The notes beneath the pieces were generated by a model, which was given only the letters and a program-made list of their open reading frames with translations, had not been told where the DNA came from and made no database searches. Shown here one piece after another: positions 1 to 8,529 of a stretch of 64,000 nucleotides of DNA. Within the stretch, counting starts at the first letter, position 1. Each line of letters begins with the position of its first letter. Source of the stretch: Pseudomonas sp. AB6. GTDB taxonomy: Bacteria > Pseudomonadota > Gammaproteobacteria > Pseudomonadales > Pseudomonadaceae. The stretch is taken from NCBI RefSeq assembly GCF_034314105.1, contig NZ_JAVIWJ010000001.1, positions 4,262,001 to 4,326,000 of the forward strand. The letters are read 5' to 3'. The translations under genes were made by a program, and so were the position numbers.

Positions 1-42
1 GGCGATCAGGTTGAAGTGGTCCACGCTATCGGCGGCGGTTAA
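1..42 (+). CDS. thiS: ThiS sulfur-carrier protein, C-terminal fragment
   Basis: Only the last 13 codons and the TAA stop lie in the window. They end in Ala-Ile-Gly-Gly-Gly, the glycine tail that in the ThiS family is adenylated by ThiF and converted to a thiocarboxylate, which then donates sulfur to thiazole synthase. The gene sits 75 bases upstream of thiG on the same strand, the usual thiS-thiG order in Pseudomonas, so the two are likely co-transcribed. The identification rests on the tail and the neighbour; the rest of the protein is outside the window. Confidence 0.85.
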   Translation, partial: GDQVEVVHAIGGG

Positions 43-117
43 TCTGCGCCGAGCCACCAGCGGCCGTCTAACCCAGTTTAAAACTTGCACGAACCTCAAC
101 CCTGAAGAGGATTTTCG

Positions 118-912
118 ATGAACAACTTTCGCACCGACAAGCCCTTCGTCCTGGCCGGGCGTACATTCCAGTCGCGCCTGTTGGTCGGTACTGGCAAATA
201 CCCGGATATGGAGTCCACCCGTCTGGCGATTGAAGCTTCGGGCGCCGAAATTGTGACCGTCGCCGTTCGCCGAACGAATCTTGGGCAGAACCCGGGCGAG
301 CCGAACCTATTGGATATCCTGCCGCCGGATCGTTACACCATCCTGCCCAATACAGCTGGTTGCTATGACGCCGTCGAAGCCGTGCGCACCTGCCGTCTGG
401 CCCGTGAATTGCTCGATGGCAAGAATCTGGTGAAGCTCGAAGTATTGGCCGATCAAAAAACCTTATTCCCCAACGTGATCGAAACCCTCAAGGCCGCAGA
501 GATTCTGGTCAAAGACGGTTTCGACGTCATGGTTTATACCAGCGATGATCCAATCATTGCCCGCCAGTTGGCTGAAATCGGCTGCATCGCGGTCATGCCC
601 CTAGCGGGTCTGATTGGTACCGGCTTGGGTATTTGCAACCCGTACAACCTGCAAATCATCCTCGAAGAAGCCAAAGTACCGGTGCTGGTCGACGCAGGTG
701 TCGGTACGGCATCCGACGCGACCATCGCCATGGAGTTGGGCTGTGAAGCCGTGCTGATGAACTCTGCCATCGCCCACGCGCAAAATCCGGTGATGATGGC
801 TGAAGCCATGAAGCACGCGATTGTCGCCGGTCGCTTGGCGTACCTCGCCGGGCGGATGCCAAAAAAACTTTATGCCAGCGCCTCCTCGCCGCTGGATGGT
901 CTGATCAAGTAA
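118..912 (+). CDS. thiG: Thiazole synthase ThiG
   Basis: Cytoplasmic enzyme that builds the thiazole phosphate of thiamine from 1-deoxy-D-xylulose 5-phosphate, dehydroglycine and the sulfur carried by ThiS. The 264-residue product is full length for the family. The N-terminal RTFQSRLLVGTGKY segment (residues 15-28) is characteristic, the Schiff-base lysine is K106 in the NLVKLEVL strand, and the phosphate-binding end of the TIM barrel is seen in VDAGVGTASDA. The ATG start is preceded by GAAGAGGA at good spacing. It follows thiS, and trmB begins 10 bases after its stop, so all three may share a transcript. Confidence 0.97.
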   Translation: MNNFRTDKPFVLAGRTFQSRLLVGTGKYPDMESTRLAIEASGAEIVTVAVRRTNLGQNPGEPNLLDILPPDRYTILPNTAGCYDAVEAVRTCRLARELLDGKNLVKLEVLADQKTLFPNVIETLKAAEILVKDGFDVMVYTSDDPIIARQLAEIGCIAVMPLAGLIGTGLGICNPYNLQIILEEAKVPVLVDAGVGTASDATIAMELGCEAVLMNSAIAHAQNPVMMAEAMKHAIVAGRLAYLAGRMPKKLYASASSPLDGLIK

Positions 913-922
913 GAGCCCGTTG

Positions 923-1645
923 ATGACTGATTCGTTAGAAGCTGCACCGATCCCGGAAGAAGGCGAAGAGCGCCAACACCGCCGCATCAAGAGTTTCGTC
1001 ATGCGTGCGGGGCGCATGACCGAAGGCCAGCAGCGTGGCCTCGACCAAGGTCGCCCGCTGTTCGTGCTACCGCTGATGGATGCGCCCGTGGATTTCGATC
1101 AGGCATTTGGTCGTTCTGCCCCGCGCACGCTGGAGATCGGGTTCGGCATGGGCCATTCGTTGCTGGAAATGGCAGCAGCCTCGCCTGAGCACGACTTTAT
1201 AGGTGTTGAAGTACATCACCCCGGCGTCGGTGCGCTGCTCAACGGCGTACTCACTCAGGGCCTGACCAACGTGCGGGTTTACGAGTGCGACGCCATTGAG
1301 GTGCTCAACCGTTGCATCGCCGATAACAGCCTCGACCGCTTGATGCTGTTTTTCCCGGACCCGTGGCATAAAAGCCGCCATCACAAACGCCGCATCGTGC
1401 AGCCCGACTTCGCTGAGCTGGTGCGTAGCAAGCTGAAGGTCGGCGGTATTTTGCACATGGCCACTGATTGGGAGCCGTATGCCGAATACATGCTGGAAGT
1501 GATGAACGTCGCGCCGGGTTATCGCAATCAGGCCGAAGACGGTAAATGCGTGCCACGCCCAACCGAACGCCCTATCACCAAGTTTGAACGCCGCGGTGAA
1601 AAGCTCGGGCACGGCGTGTGGGATTTGAAGTTCAAAAAGCTTTAA
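923..1645 (+). CDS. trmB: tRNA (guanine-N7-)-methyltransferase TrmB
   Basis: SAM-dependent enzyme that makes m7G46 in the variable loop of tRNA. The 240-residue product shows the Rossmann SAM loop EIGFGMG (residues 71-77), the family signature FFPDPWHKSRHHKRR (143-157) and the C-terminal TKFERRG motif. A TTG lies directly before the ATG at 923; I chose the ATG, which would be read with the purine-rich AAGTAAGAG just upstream. It starts 10 bases after the thiG stop and is probably translated from the thiamine transcript, an arrangement common in Pseudomonas. The next gene downstream converges on it. Confidence 0.96.
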   Translation: MTDSLEAAPIPEEGEERQHRRIKSFVMRAGRMTEGQQRGLDQGRPLFVLPLMDAPVDFDQAFGRSAPRTLEIGFGMGHSLLEMAAASPEHDFIGVEVHHPGVGALLNGVLTQGLTNVRVYECDAIEVLNRCIADNSLDRLMLFFPDPWHKSRHHKRRIVQPDFAELVRSKLKVGGILHMATDWEPYAEYMLEVMNVAPGYRNQAEDGKCVPRPTERPITKFERRGEKLGHGVWDLKFKKL

Positions 1646-1675
1646 TGATCACCCTGTAGGGCGAATCGTTGTAGG

Positions 1676-1692
1676 CGCCGCACTTAGCGGCG
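1676..1692. terminator. Weak hairpin at the trmB/DUF3392 convergence
   Basis: CGCCGC-ACTTA-GCGGCG forms a 6-bp GC-only stem with a 5-base loop. It overlaps the stop codon of the minus-strand gene and lies 30 bases beyond the trmB stop. No clear T-run follows on either strand, so it may be a weak bidirectional terminator or chance. Confidence 0.3.
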
Positions 1693-2007
1693 ATCTGCAA
1701 TTACCCCGATCAATACCAACACCACCAACAACACTGGCGCCAAGCTGTAGTTGTTGAACTGGCTCAGGCCACGAATTACCCATGGGGTAGCATAAATCAA
1801 CGCAGCTCCGCTGCCGATGGTGCACAGCAACGCCATCACCGGTATCCGTAACGCACCAGCCAAGCCGCTGATGCGCCCATCGATCCAGCCTTTTATGTCC
1901 GCGCCGAACAACACCAACAGGCAACCGACCAACGCCAACGAAATTTCGGAAAGGTTACTGCGGCTCCAGCGCGAAACGGTGGCCAGCAGGTCGAGTACAA
2001 GATCCAT
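1684..2007 (-). CDS. DUF3392-family small membrane protein
   Basis: A 107-residue protein with three hydrophobic stretches (about residues 22-37, 51-72 and 86-103) and little else, so probably an inner-membrane protein. It matches what I recall of the DUF3392 family of gammaproteobacteria, which has no assigned function. The ATG is preceded by TAAGGA at about nine bases. It begins 12 bases after the hemW stop, making it the last gene of the minus-strand metX-metW-DUF4426-rdgB-hemW string. The membrane topology is inferred from hydrophobicity only. Confidence 0.85.
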   Translation of the reverse strand: MDLVLDLLATVSRWSRSNLSEISLALVGCLLVLFGADIKGWIDGRISGLAGALRIPVMALLCTIGSGAALIYATPWVIRGLSQFNNYSLAPVLLVVLVLIGVIADRR

Positions 2008-2019
2008 GCAAGAAAGTCC

Positions 2020-3234
2020 TTAGGTCAAAAAATAGTGCAGTAGGTCGTTTAGAAACAATTGGCCTTGCGCGCTTGCGACCAGCCGCGTCGGGTCAGGGTT
2101 CATAAGACCACGCTGTTCGGCCTGTTGCCGGGCGCCGGCCAGGGTGCTGAGGCTTAGACCGGTACGTTGGGGAAATAGCTCGGAGGCGACGCCATTTGTC
2201 AGGCGCAGCGCGTTCATCAGGAAGTCGAAGGGCATTTCTTCGAGACTGACCAGTTTCTCTCCCGCCTTGAAGGCTTTGTCCGGGTTCAGGTAGTCCTTGG
2301 GCAGCCGGGTTTTCCAGGTGCGCACGATACGGCCGTCTGGATGGCTAAGTTTGCCGTGAGCACCCGCGCCTATCCCGATGAAGTCGCCGAAGCTCCAGTA
2401 ATTCAGGTTATGCCGCGCGGCTTTTTCCGGTTGGGCGTAGGCCGACACTTCGTATTGGGCGTAACCGTGTTCAGCCAGCAGCGCCTGCCCGGCCTCTTGA
2501 ATGTCCCAGAGAACATCGTCTTCTGGCAGGATCGGTGGTTGATTCCAGAACACCGTGTTGGGCTCAAGCGTCAGTTGGTACCAAGACAGATGAGTAGGTG
2601 CCAGTACGATGGCTTGGCGTAAATCGCTTAGCGCGTCGTTTTGCGACTGATCGGGCAAGCCATGCATCAGGTCTAGATTAAAGTTATCAAAACCGGCCTT
2701 GCGCGCCATATCGGCGGCGCGAATCGCTTCGTCGCCGTTATGAATACGTCCCAACGCTTTGAGCTTCTCTTCTTGGAAACTCTGAATGCCGATGGACAGT
2801 CGATTGATGCCCAAGCCACGATAGGCGCTGAATTTGGCTTGCTCAAACGTGCCGGGATTGGCTTCCAGGGTGATTTCGATTTCGCTGGAGAAACGAACGC
2901 GCTGCTCCACGCCTTTGAGGAGGCGGCCCAGGGCGTTAGCACTAAACAGGCTCGGGGTTCCGCCGCCAAAAAAGATCGAACTCAGCTCGCGTCCATGAAC
3001 CTGTGGCAAGTCTTGGTCAAGGTCCGCCAGCAATGCATCAACGTATTCCTGCTCCGGCAATACCGGGCTGGCCGTGTGCGAGTTGAAGTCGCAATATGGG
3101 CATTTGCGCACGCACCAAGGGATATGAACGTAAAGGGCCAAGGGTGGTAGATGCGGCAGGGCGATCCGAGGCGCTTGCGACGAAAATCCGGCTTCGCCCA
3201 AAAAAAGCAGCTGTACGGACGGATCCTGAGTCAT
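2020..3234 (-). CDS. hemW: HemW radical-SAM heme chaperone
   Basis: Radical SAM protein related to the anaerobic coproporphyrinogen oxidase HemN. HemW homologues bind heme and are thought to deliver it to respiratory enzymes rather than oxidise coproporphyrinogen. The 404-residue product has the cluster motif C41-x3-C45-x2-C48 followed by DF, an FFGGGTPS SAM-binding segment, and the shorter N-terminus that separates HemW from HemN. The reading frame extends upstream, but the ATG at 3234 overlaps the rdgB stop by four bases (ATGA), so I take it as the start. Older annotations often mislabel this family as HemN. Confidence 0.93.
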   Translation of the reverse strand: MTQDPSVQLLFLGEAGFSSQAPRIALPHLPPLALYVHIPWCVRKCPYCDFNSHTASPVLPEQEYVDALLADLDQDLPQVHGRELSSIFFGGGTPSLFSANALGRLLKGVEQRVRFSSEIEITLEANPGTFEQAKFSAYRGLGINRLSIGIQSFQEEKLKALGRIHNGDEAIRAADMARKAGFDNFNLDLMHGLPDQSQNDALSDLRQAIVLAPTHLSWYQLTLEPNTVFWNQPPILPEDDVLWDIQEAGQALLAEHGYAQYEVSAYAQPEKAARHNLNYWSFGDFIGIGAGAHGKLSHPDGRIVRTWKTRLPKDYLNPDKAFKAGEKLVSLEEMPFDFLMNALRLTNGVASELFPQRTGLSLSTLAGARQQAEQRGLMNPDPTRLVASAQGQLFLNDLLHYFLT

Positions 3235-3827
3235 TGCAAACCCAGGCGCTGACGCAATAGCAACATGGCGCGAGCGCGGTGGCTGAGCTGATTTTTTTCG
3301 ACGCCGCTGAGTTCGGCGCTGGAACAATCGCGTTCAGGCACCCAAAACAGAGGGTCATAGCCAAAGCCGTGTTCGCCGCTGGCGGCTGTCAAAATTCGCC
3401 CATGCCACAGGCCCTCACACAGTATTGGCAACGGGTCGTCGGCGTGGCGAACCAATGCCAGGACGCAAACGAACTGCGCATGGCGCTGGTCTAGGGGCAC
3501 GTCTTTGAGTGCCTCTAGCAATTTGGCGTTGTTGGCTTCATCGCCTTGGCCATCAGCGTAGCGAGCCGAATAGATCCCCGGCGCGCCACCCAGAAAGTCG
3601 ACAGCCAGTCCCGAGTCATCGGCCAACGAAGGCAGCCCGGAAATTTTCGCCGCGTTGCGCGCCTTGAGAATCGCGTTTTCGACGAATGACAGACCCGTCT
3701 CTTCCGGCTCAATTTCGCTGAATTCACCGATTGAGCGCAGGTGCACGGACCCACCAAGCATGGCCTGGAGCTCTTTGAGTTTGCCAGCGTTGTGGCTAGC
3801 CAATACGAGTTGCGTCAAGTTCATCAT
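3231..3827 (-). CDS. rdgB: RdgB/HAM1 non-canonical purine NTP pyrophosphatase
   Basis: House-cleaning enzyme that hydrolyses dITP, XTP and ITP to monophosphates, keeping deaminated purines out of DNA and RNA. The 198-residue length is normal. The N-terminal substrate loop ASHNAGKLKEL (residues 10-20) and the metal/catalytic LADDSGL segment (D70, D71) are intact, as is the C-terminal SHRARA motif. Two consecutive ATGs (3827 and 3824) are both usable. It overlaps the preceding DUF4426 gene and the following hemW gene by four bases each, indicating translational coupling. Confidence 0.96.
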   Translation of the reverse strand: MMNLTQLVLASHNAGKLKELQAMLGGSVHLRSIGEFSEIEPEETGLSFVENAILKARNAAKISGLPSLADDSGLAVDFLGGAPGIYSARYADGQGDEANNAKLLEALKDVPLDQRHAQFVCVLALVRHADDPLPILCEGLWHGRILTAASGEHGFGYDPLFWVPERDCSSAELSGVEKNQLSHRARAMLLLRQRLGLQ

Positions 3828-4258
3828 TCGCCTGGAAAAAGTTCTTGATCGAAGCTGAAGCTGTGGGTGTCTTCACCAGCTTTGACGTTGATAGAAAAGG
3901 TCAGCGTTTCCTGCTGTTCAATTGGAAATTGCGCGATGTAATACACTGCATCGTTTTCTGCGAGCTGCTTGAACGTCAGGGTCAGGTTACGCCCAGTCAG
4001 GTCTTTCACCGTCCCGGTGATATTCGCGACCACCGTTTTTCCACCCTTAACCGCCGCGATGTTCAGCACGCCTTGATTTTTGCTCCGGATCAAACCGGCT
4101 GCGGCGGCCACATCCGGCTGCAAATAACTGGAGGTGATCGCGCTGTAATGTAAGGTCGTATCGCCGAAGACTTCTTTACGTTCAGGTTTGGCGTAATCAG
4201 CGGCAATGGCTGGTAAAGCTAGGCATATAGCGCAGATAAACAGGGCTAAGCGGCGCAT
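3824..4258 (-). CDS. Exported DUF4426 protein
   Basis: A 144-residue protein with a clear signal peptide (MRRLALF then a hydrophobic core ending in AIAA, about residues 1-20) and a mature domain rich in beta strands. It agrees with the DUF4426 family, found next to metW and rdgB in Pseudomonas, with no established role. The frame is open further upstream, but the ATG at 4258 has an AAGGAG eight bases ahead and gives an intact signal peptide, so the longer version is rejected. The stop overlaps the rdgB start. A periplasmic location is inferred from the leader. Confidence 0.87.
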   Translation of the reverse strand: MRRLALFICAICLALPAIAADYAKPERKEVFGDTTLHYSAITSSYLQPDVAAAAGLIRSKNQGVLNIAAVKGGKTVVANITGTVKDLTGRNLTLTFKQLAENDAVYYIAQFPIEQQETLTFSINVKAGEDTHSFSFDQELFPGE

Positions 4259-4288
4259 GAATATTCTCCTTGTTATCGAGGACTCTTT

Positions 4289-4359
4289 AGGAACCAGCTT
4301 GCCGGCTAGAGGGCTGACGGTTGTGTCAGGTCTGGCGCTTTGTCCACAAGCTGGCTCCT
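4289..4359. repeat. REP-like inverted repeat between metW and DUF4426
   Basis: Arms AGGAACCAGCTTG (4289-4301) and CAAGCTGGCTCCT (4347-4359) are inverted copies with one mismatch, separated by 45 bases. The core resembles the GGAGCCAGCTTG repeats common between Pseudomonas genes. It lies inside an otherwise tightly packed operon, so it may sit in the mRNA and affect processing or stability. Confidence 0.7.
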
Positions 4360-4379
4360 GCAGAAAAAGGTTACTCGGG

Positions 4380-5000
4380 TTATATCGCGATCTGATGGTC
4401 TTGCAGACCAGGGCTGCTGACGCGATAAATGCCGATCTCGCCCAATAGATTAGGCCATAGCTTACTGGCCCAGCCGTGACGATGCTGCTGATCGACGGCC
4501 AGTCGGTCAATTACTCGTGCGTCGCGGCCACGGCAAAGCGCTTCAAAGTCTTCAAAGGTGCAAAAGTGAATGTTCGGCGTGTTGTACCAAGTGTATGGCA
4601 GAAAATCCGAGACCGGCATCCGACCCTTGCTCGCCAGATACCAGCGGCAACGCCAATGACCAAAGTTGGGGAAGGTGATGATGCATTGACGACCTACGCG
4701 CAGCATTTCGTCGAGAATTCGGTCTGGGTAACTCACCGCTTGCAGCGCTTGAGTCATGACTACGATGTCGAAACTGTTGCTGGCGAAGTTGCCGAGGCCT
4801 TTGTCCAGGTCCTGCTCAATGACGTTGACGCCCTTACCCACGCACAGTGCAATGTTGTCGGCGTCGTTTTCAAGGCCGTAGCCGGTGACTTGTTTGTTAT
4901 CGCGCAGCCAAGCTAGCAGTTCGCCGTCACCGCAACCGAGGTCAAGCACTCGGCTACCGGCAGGGATCCAGTCTTGGATGATTTCCAGGTCGGCTCTCAT
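4380..5000 (-). CDS. metW: MetW methionine-biosynthesis methyltransferase-like protein
   Basis: A 206-residue class I SAM methyltransferase fold protein. MetW is always found beside metX and is needed with it for methionine synthesis in pseudomonads; its exact reaction was long unclear, and it is thought to support or activate MetX. The SAM-binding motif VLDLGCGDGELL is at about residues 18-29, and NFGHWRCR and PYTWYNTPNIH are typical MetW segments. I chose the ATG at 5000 because MRADLEIIQDWI is the conserved N-terminus and GAGGAAA precedes it. It starts seven bases after the metX stop. Confidence 0.94.
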   Translation of the reverse strand: MRADLEIIQDWIPAGSRVLDLGCGDGELLAWLRDNKQVTGYGLENDADNIALCVGKGVNVIEQDLDKGLGNFASNSFDIVVMTQALQAVSYPDRILDEMLRVGRQCIITFPNFGHWRCRWYLASKGRMPVSDFLPYTWYNTPNIHFCTFEDFEALCRGRDARVIDRLAVDQQHRHGWASKLWPNLLGEIGIYRVSSPGLQDHQIAI

Positions 5001-5007
5001 GGTTTCC

Positions 5008-6147
5008 TCAAAGTGCAATTCGGTTCATGTAGCTGGTGAAGGCCTGCAGGTAGCGTGGGATCGGGATCAGGAAGGCGTCGTGGCCTTGGGGTGCGTCGAT
5101 CTCCAAGTAGCAGACATTCTTTTTGGCGGCCATCAGCGCATCCACCAGTTCCCGAGAACGGGCTGGCGAGAAGCGCCAATCGGTGGTGAAAGAAATTACG
5201 CAGAAGTCGGCTTTGGCCCCTGCGAGGGTTACTGCAAGGTTATCGCCGTGGCTCGCTGCCGGATCGAAATAGTCTAGCGCCTTGGTCATCAACAAGTAGG
5301 TGTTGGCGTCAAAGCGACCGGAGAACTCTTCTCCCTGATAGCGCAAATAGCTTTCAACCTGAAACTCGACGCTGTGAAAATCGTAGTTAAGCTTTTCGCT
5401 TTTCAAGCCCCGGCCGAATTTCTCGCCCATGGAATCATCGGACAAATAAGTGATGTGCCCAACCATTCGCGCCAGCATCAAGCCGCGTTTAGGGATGACG
5501 CCATGTTCCTGGAAGTAACCGCCATGAAACTCGGGGTCTGAGAGAATCGCTTGCCGTGCCACTTCGTTGAACGCAATGTTTTGTGCAGATAACTTAGGCG
5601 CCGAAGCAATTGCCAGGCAGTGACGAATCCGCTCGGGATAGCTAATGGTCCACTGCAATGCTTGCATGCCGCCCAGGCTGCCGCCGACCACTGCTGCCCA
5701 TTGCGCAATACCCAGCTTGTCAGCGAGACGTGCCTGGCTGTTGACCCAGTCTTCGACAGTCAGTACTGGGAAGTCGGCGCCGAACGGCTTACCCGTCTTG
5801 GGATTAACGCTGCTTGGACCTGTGGAACCGTTACAACCGCCAAGGTTATTCAGGCTGACGACGAAGAACGTGTGCGTGTCGATAGGTTTTCCGGGGCCAA
5901 TGCAGCTGTCCCACCAGCCTGGCTTGCGCTCATCGACGCTATGGAAACCCGCCGCATGATGGTGACCGGAGAGTGCGTGACACACCAGCACTGCGTTACT
6001 GCCTGCAGCATTGAGCTGGCCGTAGGTTTCGTAAATCAAGTCGTATGCAGGCAGCGAGCGACCGCAGGCCAGCGCCAACGGCTCGCTAAAATGCGCCAGT
6101 AGCGGCGTGACAAGACCAACCGAATCGGGGGGGAAGACCGTAGGCAT
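5008..6147 (-). CDS. metX: Homoserine O-acyltransferase MetX
   Basis: Alpha/beta-hydrolase that acylates homoserine in the first committed step of methionine synthesis; pseudomonad enzymes use succinyl-CoA. The 379-residue product has the oxyanion-region HALSGHHHAAG (57-67), the nucleophile elbow GGSLGG with S157, and a late DAPQGHDAF segment carrying the catalytic histidine, with an aspartate in the TDWRFSP stretch. The Leu-Asn-Asn-Leu-Gly-Gly-Cys-Asn-Gly-Ser-Thr-Gly-Pro run is typical. It leads the tightly spaced metX-metW pair. A 194-base gap separates it from yggT upstream, so it may have its own promoter there. Confidence 0.95.
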   Translation of the reverse strand: MPTVFPPDSVGLVTPLLAHFSEPLALACGRSLPAYDLIYETYGQLNAAGSNAVLVCHALSGHHHAAGFHSVDERKPGWWDSCIGPGKPIDTHTFFVVSLNNLGGCNGSTGPSSVNPKTGKPFGADFPVLTVEDWVNSQARLADKLGIAQWAAVVGGSLGGMQALQWTISYPERIRHCLAIASAPKLSAQNIAFNEVARQAILSDPEFHGGYFQEHGVIPKRGLMLARMVGHITYLSDDSMGEKFGRGLKSEKLNYDFHSVEFQVESYLRYQGEEFSGRFDANTYLLMTKALDYFDPAASHGDNLAVTLAGAKADFCVISFTTDWRFSPARSRELVDALMAAKKNVCYLEIDAPQGHDAFLIPIPRYLQAFTSYMNRIAL

Positions 6148-6341
6148 CGATCCTGCTCTCGCGTAAATGAGGCGTAAGTCTAAAGACCGCTGCCCCTACC
6201 GGCAAGCAAAGCGCCATGCACATTCTTCAATGTGGGGCCAAAGGCGGCGATTGAGGCCGGAACAGCCTTCAGGCGTAAACCGCACCAACCGGTCCTCGGC
6301 CGATTACAGCCTTCGGCAGCTCCAGCGCGGTCAATGCAATA
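6148..6341. other. Intergenic gap between yggT and metX
   Basis: These 194 bases lie upstream of metX on its strand. No open frame with a credible start, no tRNA-like fold and no strong promoter or terminator could be recognised by eye. It is the likeliest place for a metX promoter or a methionine-responsive control site, which is inference from position only. Confidence 0.4.
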
Positions 6342-6932
6342 TCAGATCAGGCGCCACAACACTTCAGGCATCCCTACGTAAGAAGCCAGCGCTGGCATCA
6401 CGTAGGATTGGATCACTTGAATCGCGATAAAGGCGAATATTGGCGAAATATCCATGCCGCCGAGGTTCGGGACCAGGCGACGGAAGGGCGCCAATACGGG
6501 TTCGCTAATTTGGTAGGCCAATTCTGCCGCTGGATTATGGCTGCCGGGTGCGACCCAGGAAACGATCACCATGACGATCATCGCTACCCAAAAGATTTTC
6601 AGGAACAGCGACGTAACGCCGATGATCGACCAGATCAACAAGTGTGGGATATCGCCAATAGCACCGTAGGTCATCGCTAGTACCAAGGCCATCAATAGCG
6701 CTTGGACAATGATCGCCAGCAAAAGGGATGAAGTGTCCAGCCCGAACACGCTAGGGATAATCCGACGAATAGGCTTGAGTAGCGGCTGCGTAGCACGCAC
6801 CGCGAACTGGCAGAGCGGGTTGTAGAAGTTGGCTTTGACCAGTTGTAAAACGAAGCGCAACAAGACAATAGCGAGGTAGAGACTGACCAGGGTCTGGATA
6901 ACGAAAGTCATGGCGCCAGTGAGTGCATTCAT
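6342..6932 (-). CDS. YggT-family inner-membrane protein
   Basis: A 196-residue protein made of two repeated YGGT units, each with paired membrane helices and an APFRR- or PLLKPIRR-type loop (the two copies read VLAPFRRLVPNLGGMDISP and LLKPIRRIIPSVFGLDTSS). The repeat is an obvious internal duplication and is normal for the family. YggT proteins have been linked to osmotic tolerance and membrane organisation, but the function is not settled. It begins ten bases after the proC stop and so belongs to the yggS-proC-yggT operon, one of the most conserved gene orders in gammaproteobacteria. Confidence 0.93.
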   Translation of the reverse strand: MNALTGAMTFVIQTLVSLYLAIVLLRFVLQLVKANFYNPLCQFAVRATQPLLKPIRRIIPSVFGLDTSSLLLAIIVQALLMALVLAMTYGAIGDIPHLLIWSIIGVTSLFLKIFWVAMIVMVIVSWVAPGSHNPAAELAYQISEPVLAPFRRLVPNLGGMDISPIFAFIAIQVIQSYVMPALASYVGMPEVLWRLI

Positions 6933-6942
6933 ACGTAGTTCC

Positions 6943-7761
6943 TTATTTGCCTAGCTGTTCGGCCATTTCTGCCGAACGATGCGCGGCAGCAGTGAGTGCT
7001 GTGTCGACCAAGGCTTCAAAGCCTCCAGCCTGGAATGATTTGATAGCCGCCTCTGTGGTGCCCGCAGGCGAGGTCACACGGCGTCGCAGCTCGGCAGCAT
7101 CAACATCGCTGCCAGTAACCATCAGCGCGGCACCTAGGGCCGTCTGCTTGGTCAGTTGGACTGCAATGTCCCTGGGTAAGCCAAGTTTTTCGGCTGTCGC
7201 CGTCATTGCTTCAATCAACAGGAAAAAATACGCCGGACCGCTTCCTGACACGGCAGTGACGGCATCCAGCTGGCGTTCATCGTTGAGCCATAACGCGATA
7301 CCGACCGCCGAGAGCAATTGTTCGGCTTGCGCGCGTTGCTCGCTGGTCACTTTGCCGTTAGCGAACAAGCCGCTCACACCCTGGCGCAGGAGCGATGGAG
7401 TATTGGGCATGCAGCGCACAATCGGGTGGTCACCCAGCCAGATACTCATACTGGCGCTGGTGATGCCCGCAGCTACCGACACTACCAATTGATGGGGCTT
7501 CAAGTTCGGGCGAAGAGCGATACACATCGCTTTCATCATTTGCGGTTTGACCGCTATTAGCACCACGTCCGCGCCTTCGATGGCTTCGGCGTTATCGGCA
7601 AAAAGTTCAATGCCGTGCTCGGCAGCGACCTTGGCGCGGGTTTCGGCGCTCGGATCGCTGGCGCGGATTAACGCGGCCTCCACACCTTGGGCGCGCAGTC
7701 CGCCGATTAGGCTGGTGGCCATGTTGCCTGCACCGATAAAGGCAATACGAGTCATGCTCAT
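6943..7761 (-). CDS. proC: Pyrroline-5-carboxylate reductase ProC
   Basis: Catalyses the last step of proline synthesis, NAD(P)H-dependent reduction of 1-pyrroline-5-carboxylate. The N-terminal dinucleotide fold IAFIGAGNMATSLIGG and the C-terminal family signature (residues VTSPAGTTEAAI) are both present, and the 272-residue length is normal. A GTG at 7764, an ATG at 7761 and an ATG at 7755 are all possible starts; I chose 7761, giving an MSMTRIAF N-terminus close to other pseudomonad ProC proteins. It sits between yggS (26 bases upstream) and yggT in the same operon. Confidence 0.95.
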   Translation of the reverse strand: MSMTRIAFIGAGNMATSLIGGLRAQGVEAALIRASDPSAETRAKVAAEHGIELFADNAEAIEGADVVLIAVKPQMMKAMCIALRPNLKPHQLVVSVAAGITSASMSIWLGDHPIVRCMPNTPSLLRQGVSGLFANGKVTSEQRAQAEQLLSAVGIALWLNDERQLDAVTAVSGSGPAYFFLLIEAMTATAEKLGLPRDIAVQLTKQTALGAALMVTGSDVDAAELRRRVTSPAGTTEAAIKSFQAGGFEALVDTALTAAAHRSAEMAEQLGK

Positions 7762-7787
7762 CACTGGCTTCCTGTTAGCAAATAGGG

Positions 7788-8474
7788 TTATGGCTGCCCG
7801 TAGTCACGGGCGCCAAAAAGGGCAGTACCGATGCGAACCCAAGTGGCGCCTTGTCCGATGGCGGCCTCCAGGTCGTGGCTCATGCCCATCGAAAGGGTAT
7901 CCAGGGGCAGGTTCAGGCTATTTTTCAAGCGGCCCACTGCAGCAAATGCGGCGTTTTGTGCCCCGATGTCGTCGGTGGGTTCAGGGATCGCCATCAGCCC
8001 ACGCAATTTCAAGCGCGGCAGCGCACTGATCGCCGCGGCCAACTCAGGCAGGTCTTGGGGCGTGCAGCCAGACTTGCTCGCTTCGCCGCTGACATTAATT
8101 TGTATACAGATGTTGAGCGGTGGCAGTTCAGCCGGACGTTGCTCGGACAGCCGTTGTGCAATTTTCAAACGATCCACGGAGTGCACCCAAGCGAAGTGCT
8201 CAGCAATAGCGCGAGTCTTGTTCGATTGAATGGGGCCGATGAAATGCCAACACAAGGGCAGGTCCGCTAATTCAAGCTGTTTGCTCAGGGCTTCCTGGAG
8301 GTAATTTTCGCCAAAATCGCGTAGGCCAGTGGCAAATGCTTCGCGCAGCGCCGCCGCCGGTTTGGTTTTACTTACGGCCAATAGGCCAATTGTGCTCGGA
8401 TCCCGTTGCGCGACAAGGGCCGCAGCGCGAATTCGCTCATCAACTTGGGAAACGTTGTCTGCTATCGTGGACAT
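7788..8474 (-). CDS. YggS/PLPBP pyridoxal-phosphate homeostasis protein
   Basis: A 228-residue single-domain PLP-binding protein with the fold of bacterial alanine racemase. PLPBP family members bind PLP without known catalysis and help keep vitamin B6 and amino-acid pools balanced. The PLP lysine is K36 in LLAVSKTKPA; the FGENYLQEA and HFIGPIQSNK motifs are intact. It is the first gene of yggS-proC-yggT and starts 55 bases from the divergently transcribed pilT, so both promoters must lie in or overlap that short gap. Confidence 0.95.
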   Translation of the reverse strand: MSTIADNVSQVDERIRAAALVAQRDPSTIGLLAVSKTKPAAALREAFATGLRDFGENYLQEALSKQLELADLPLCWHFIGPIQSNKTRAIAEHFAWVHSVDRLKIAQRLSEQRPAELPPLNICIQINVSGEASKSGCTPQDLPELAAAISALPRLKLRGLMAIPEPTDDIGAQNAAFAAVGRLKNSLNLPLDTLSMGMSHDLEAAIGQGATWVRIGTALFGARDYGQP

Positions 8475-8529
8475 TGATTTGCGCCAGCAGGGCTAAAGTC
8501 TGCGGCATTCTATGTGATTGGGGAGCTCT

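Noticed and set aside
3235..3327. An N-terminal extension of HemW into rdgB
   Set aside because: The extension is antisense-like coding of rdgB sequence, and the four-base overlap start at 3234 fits the operon.
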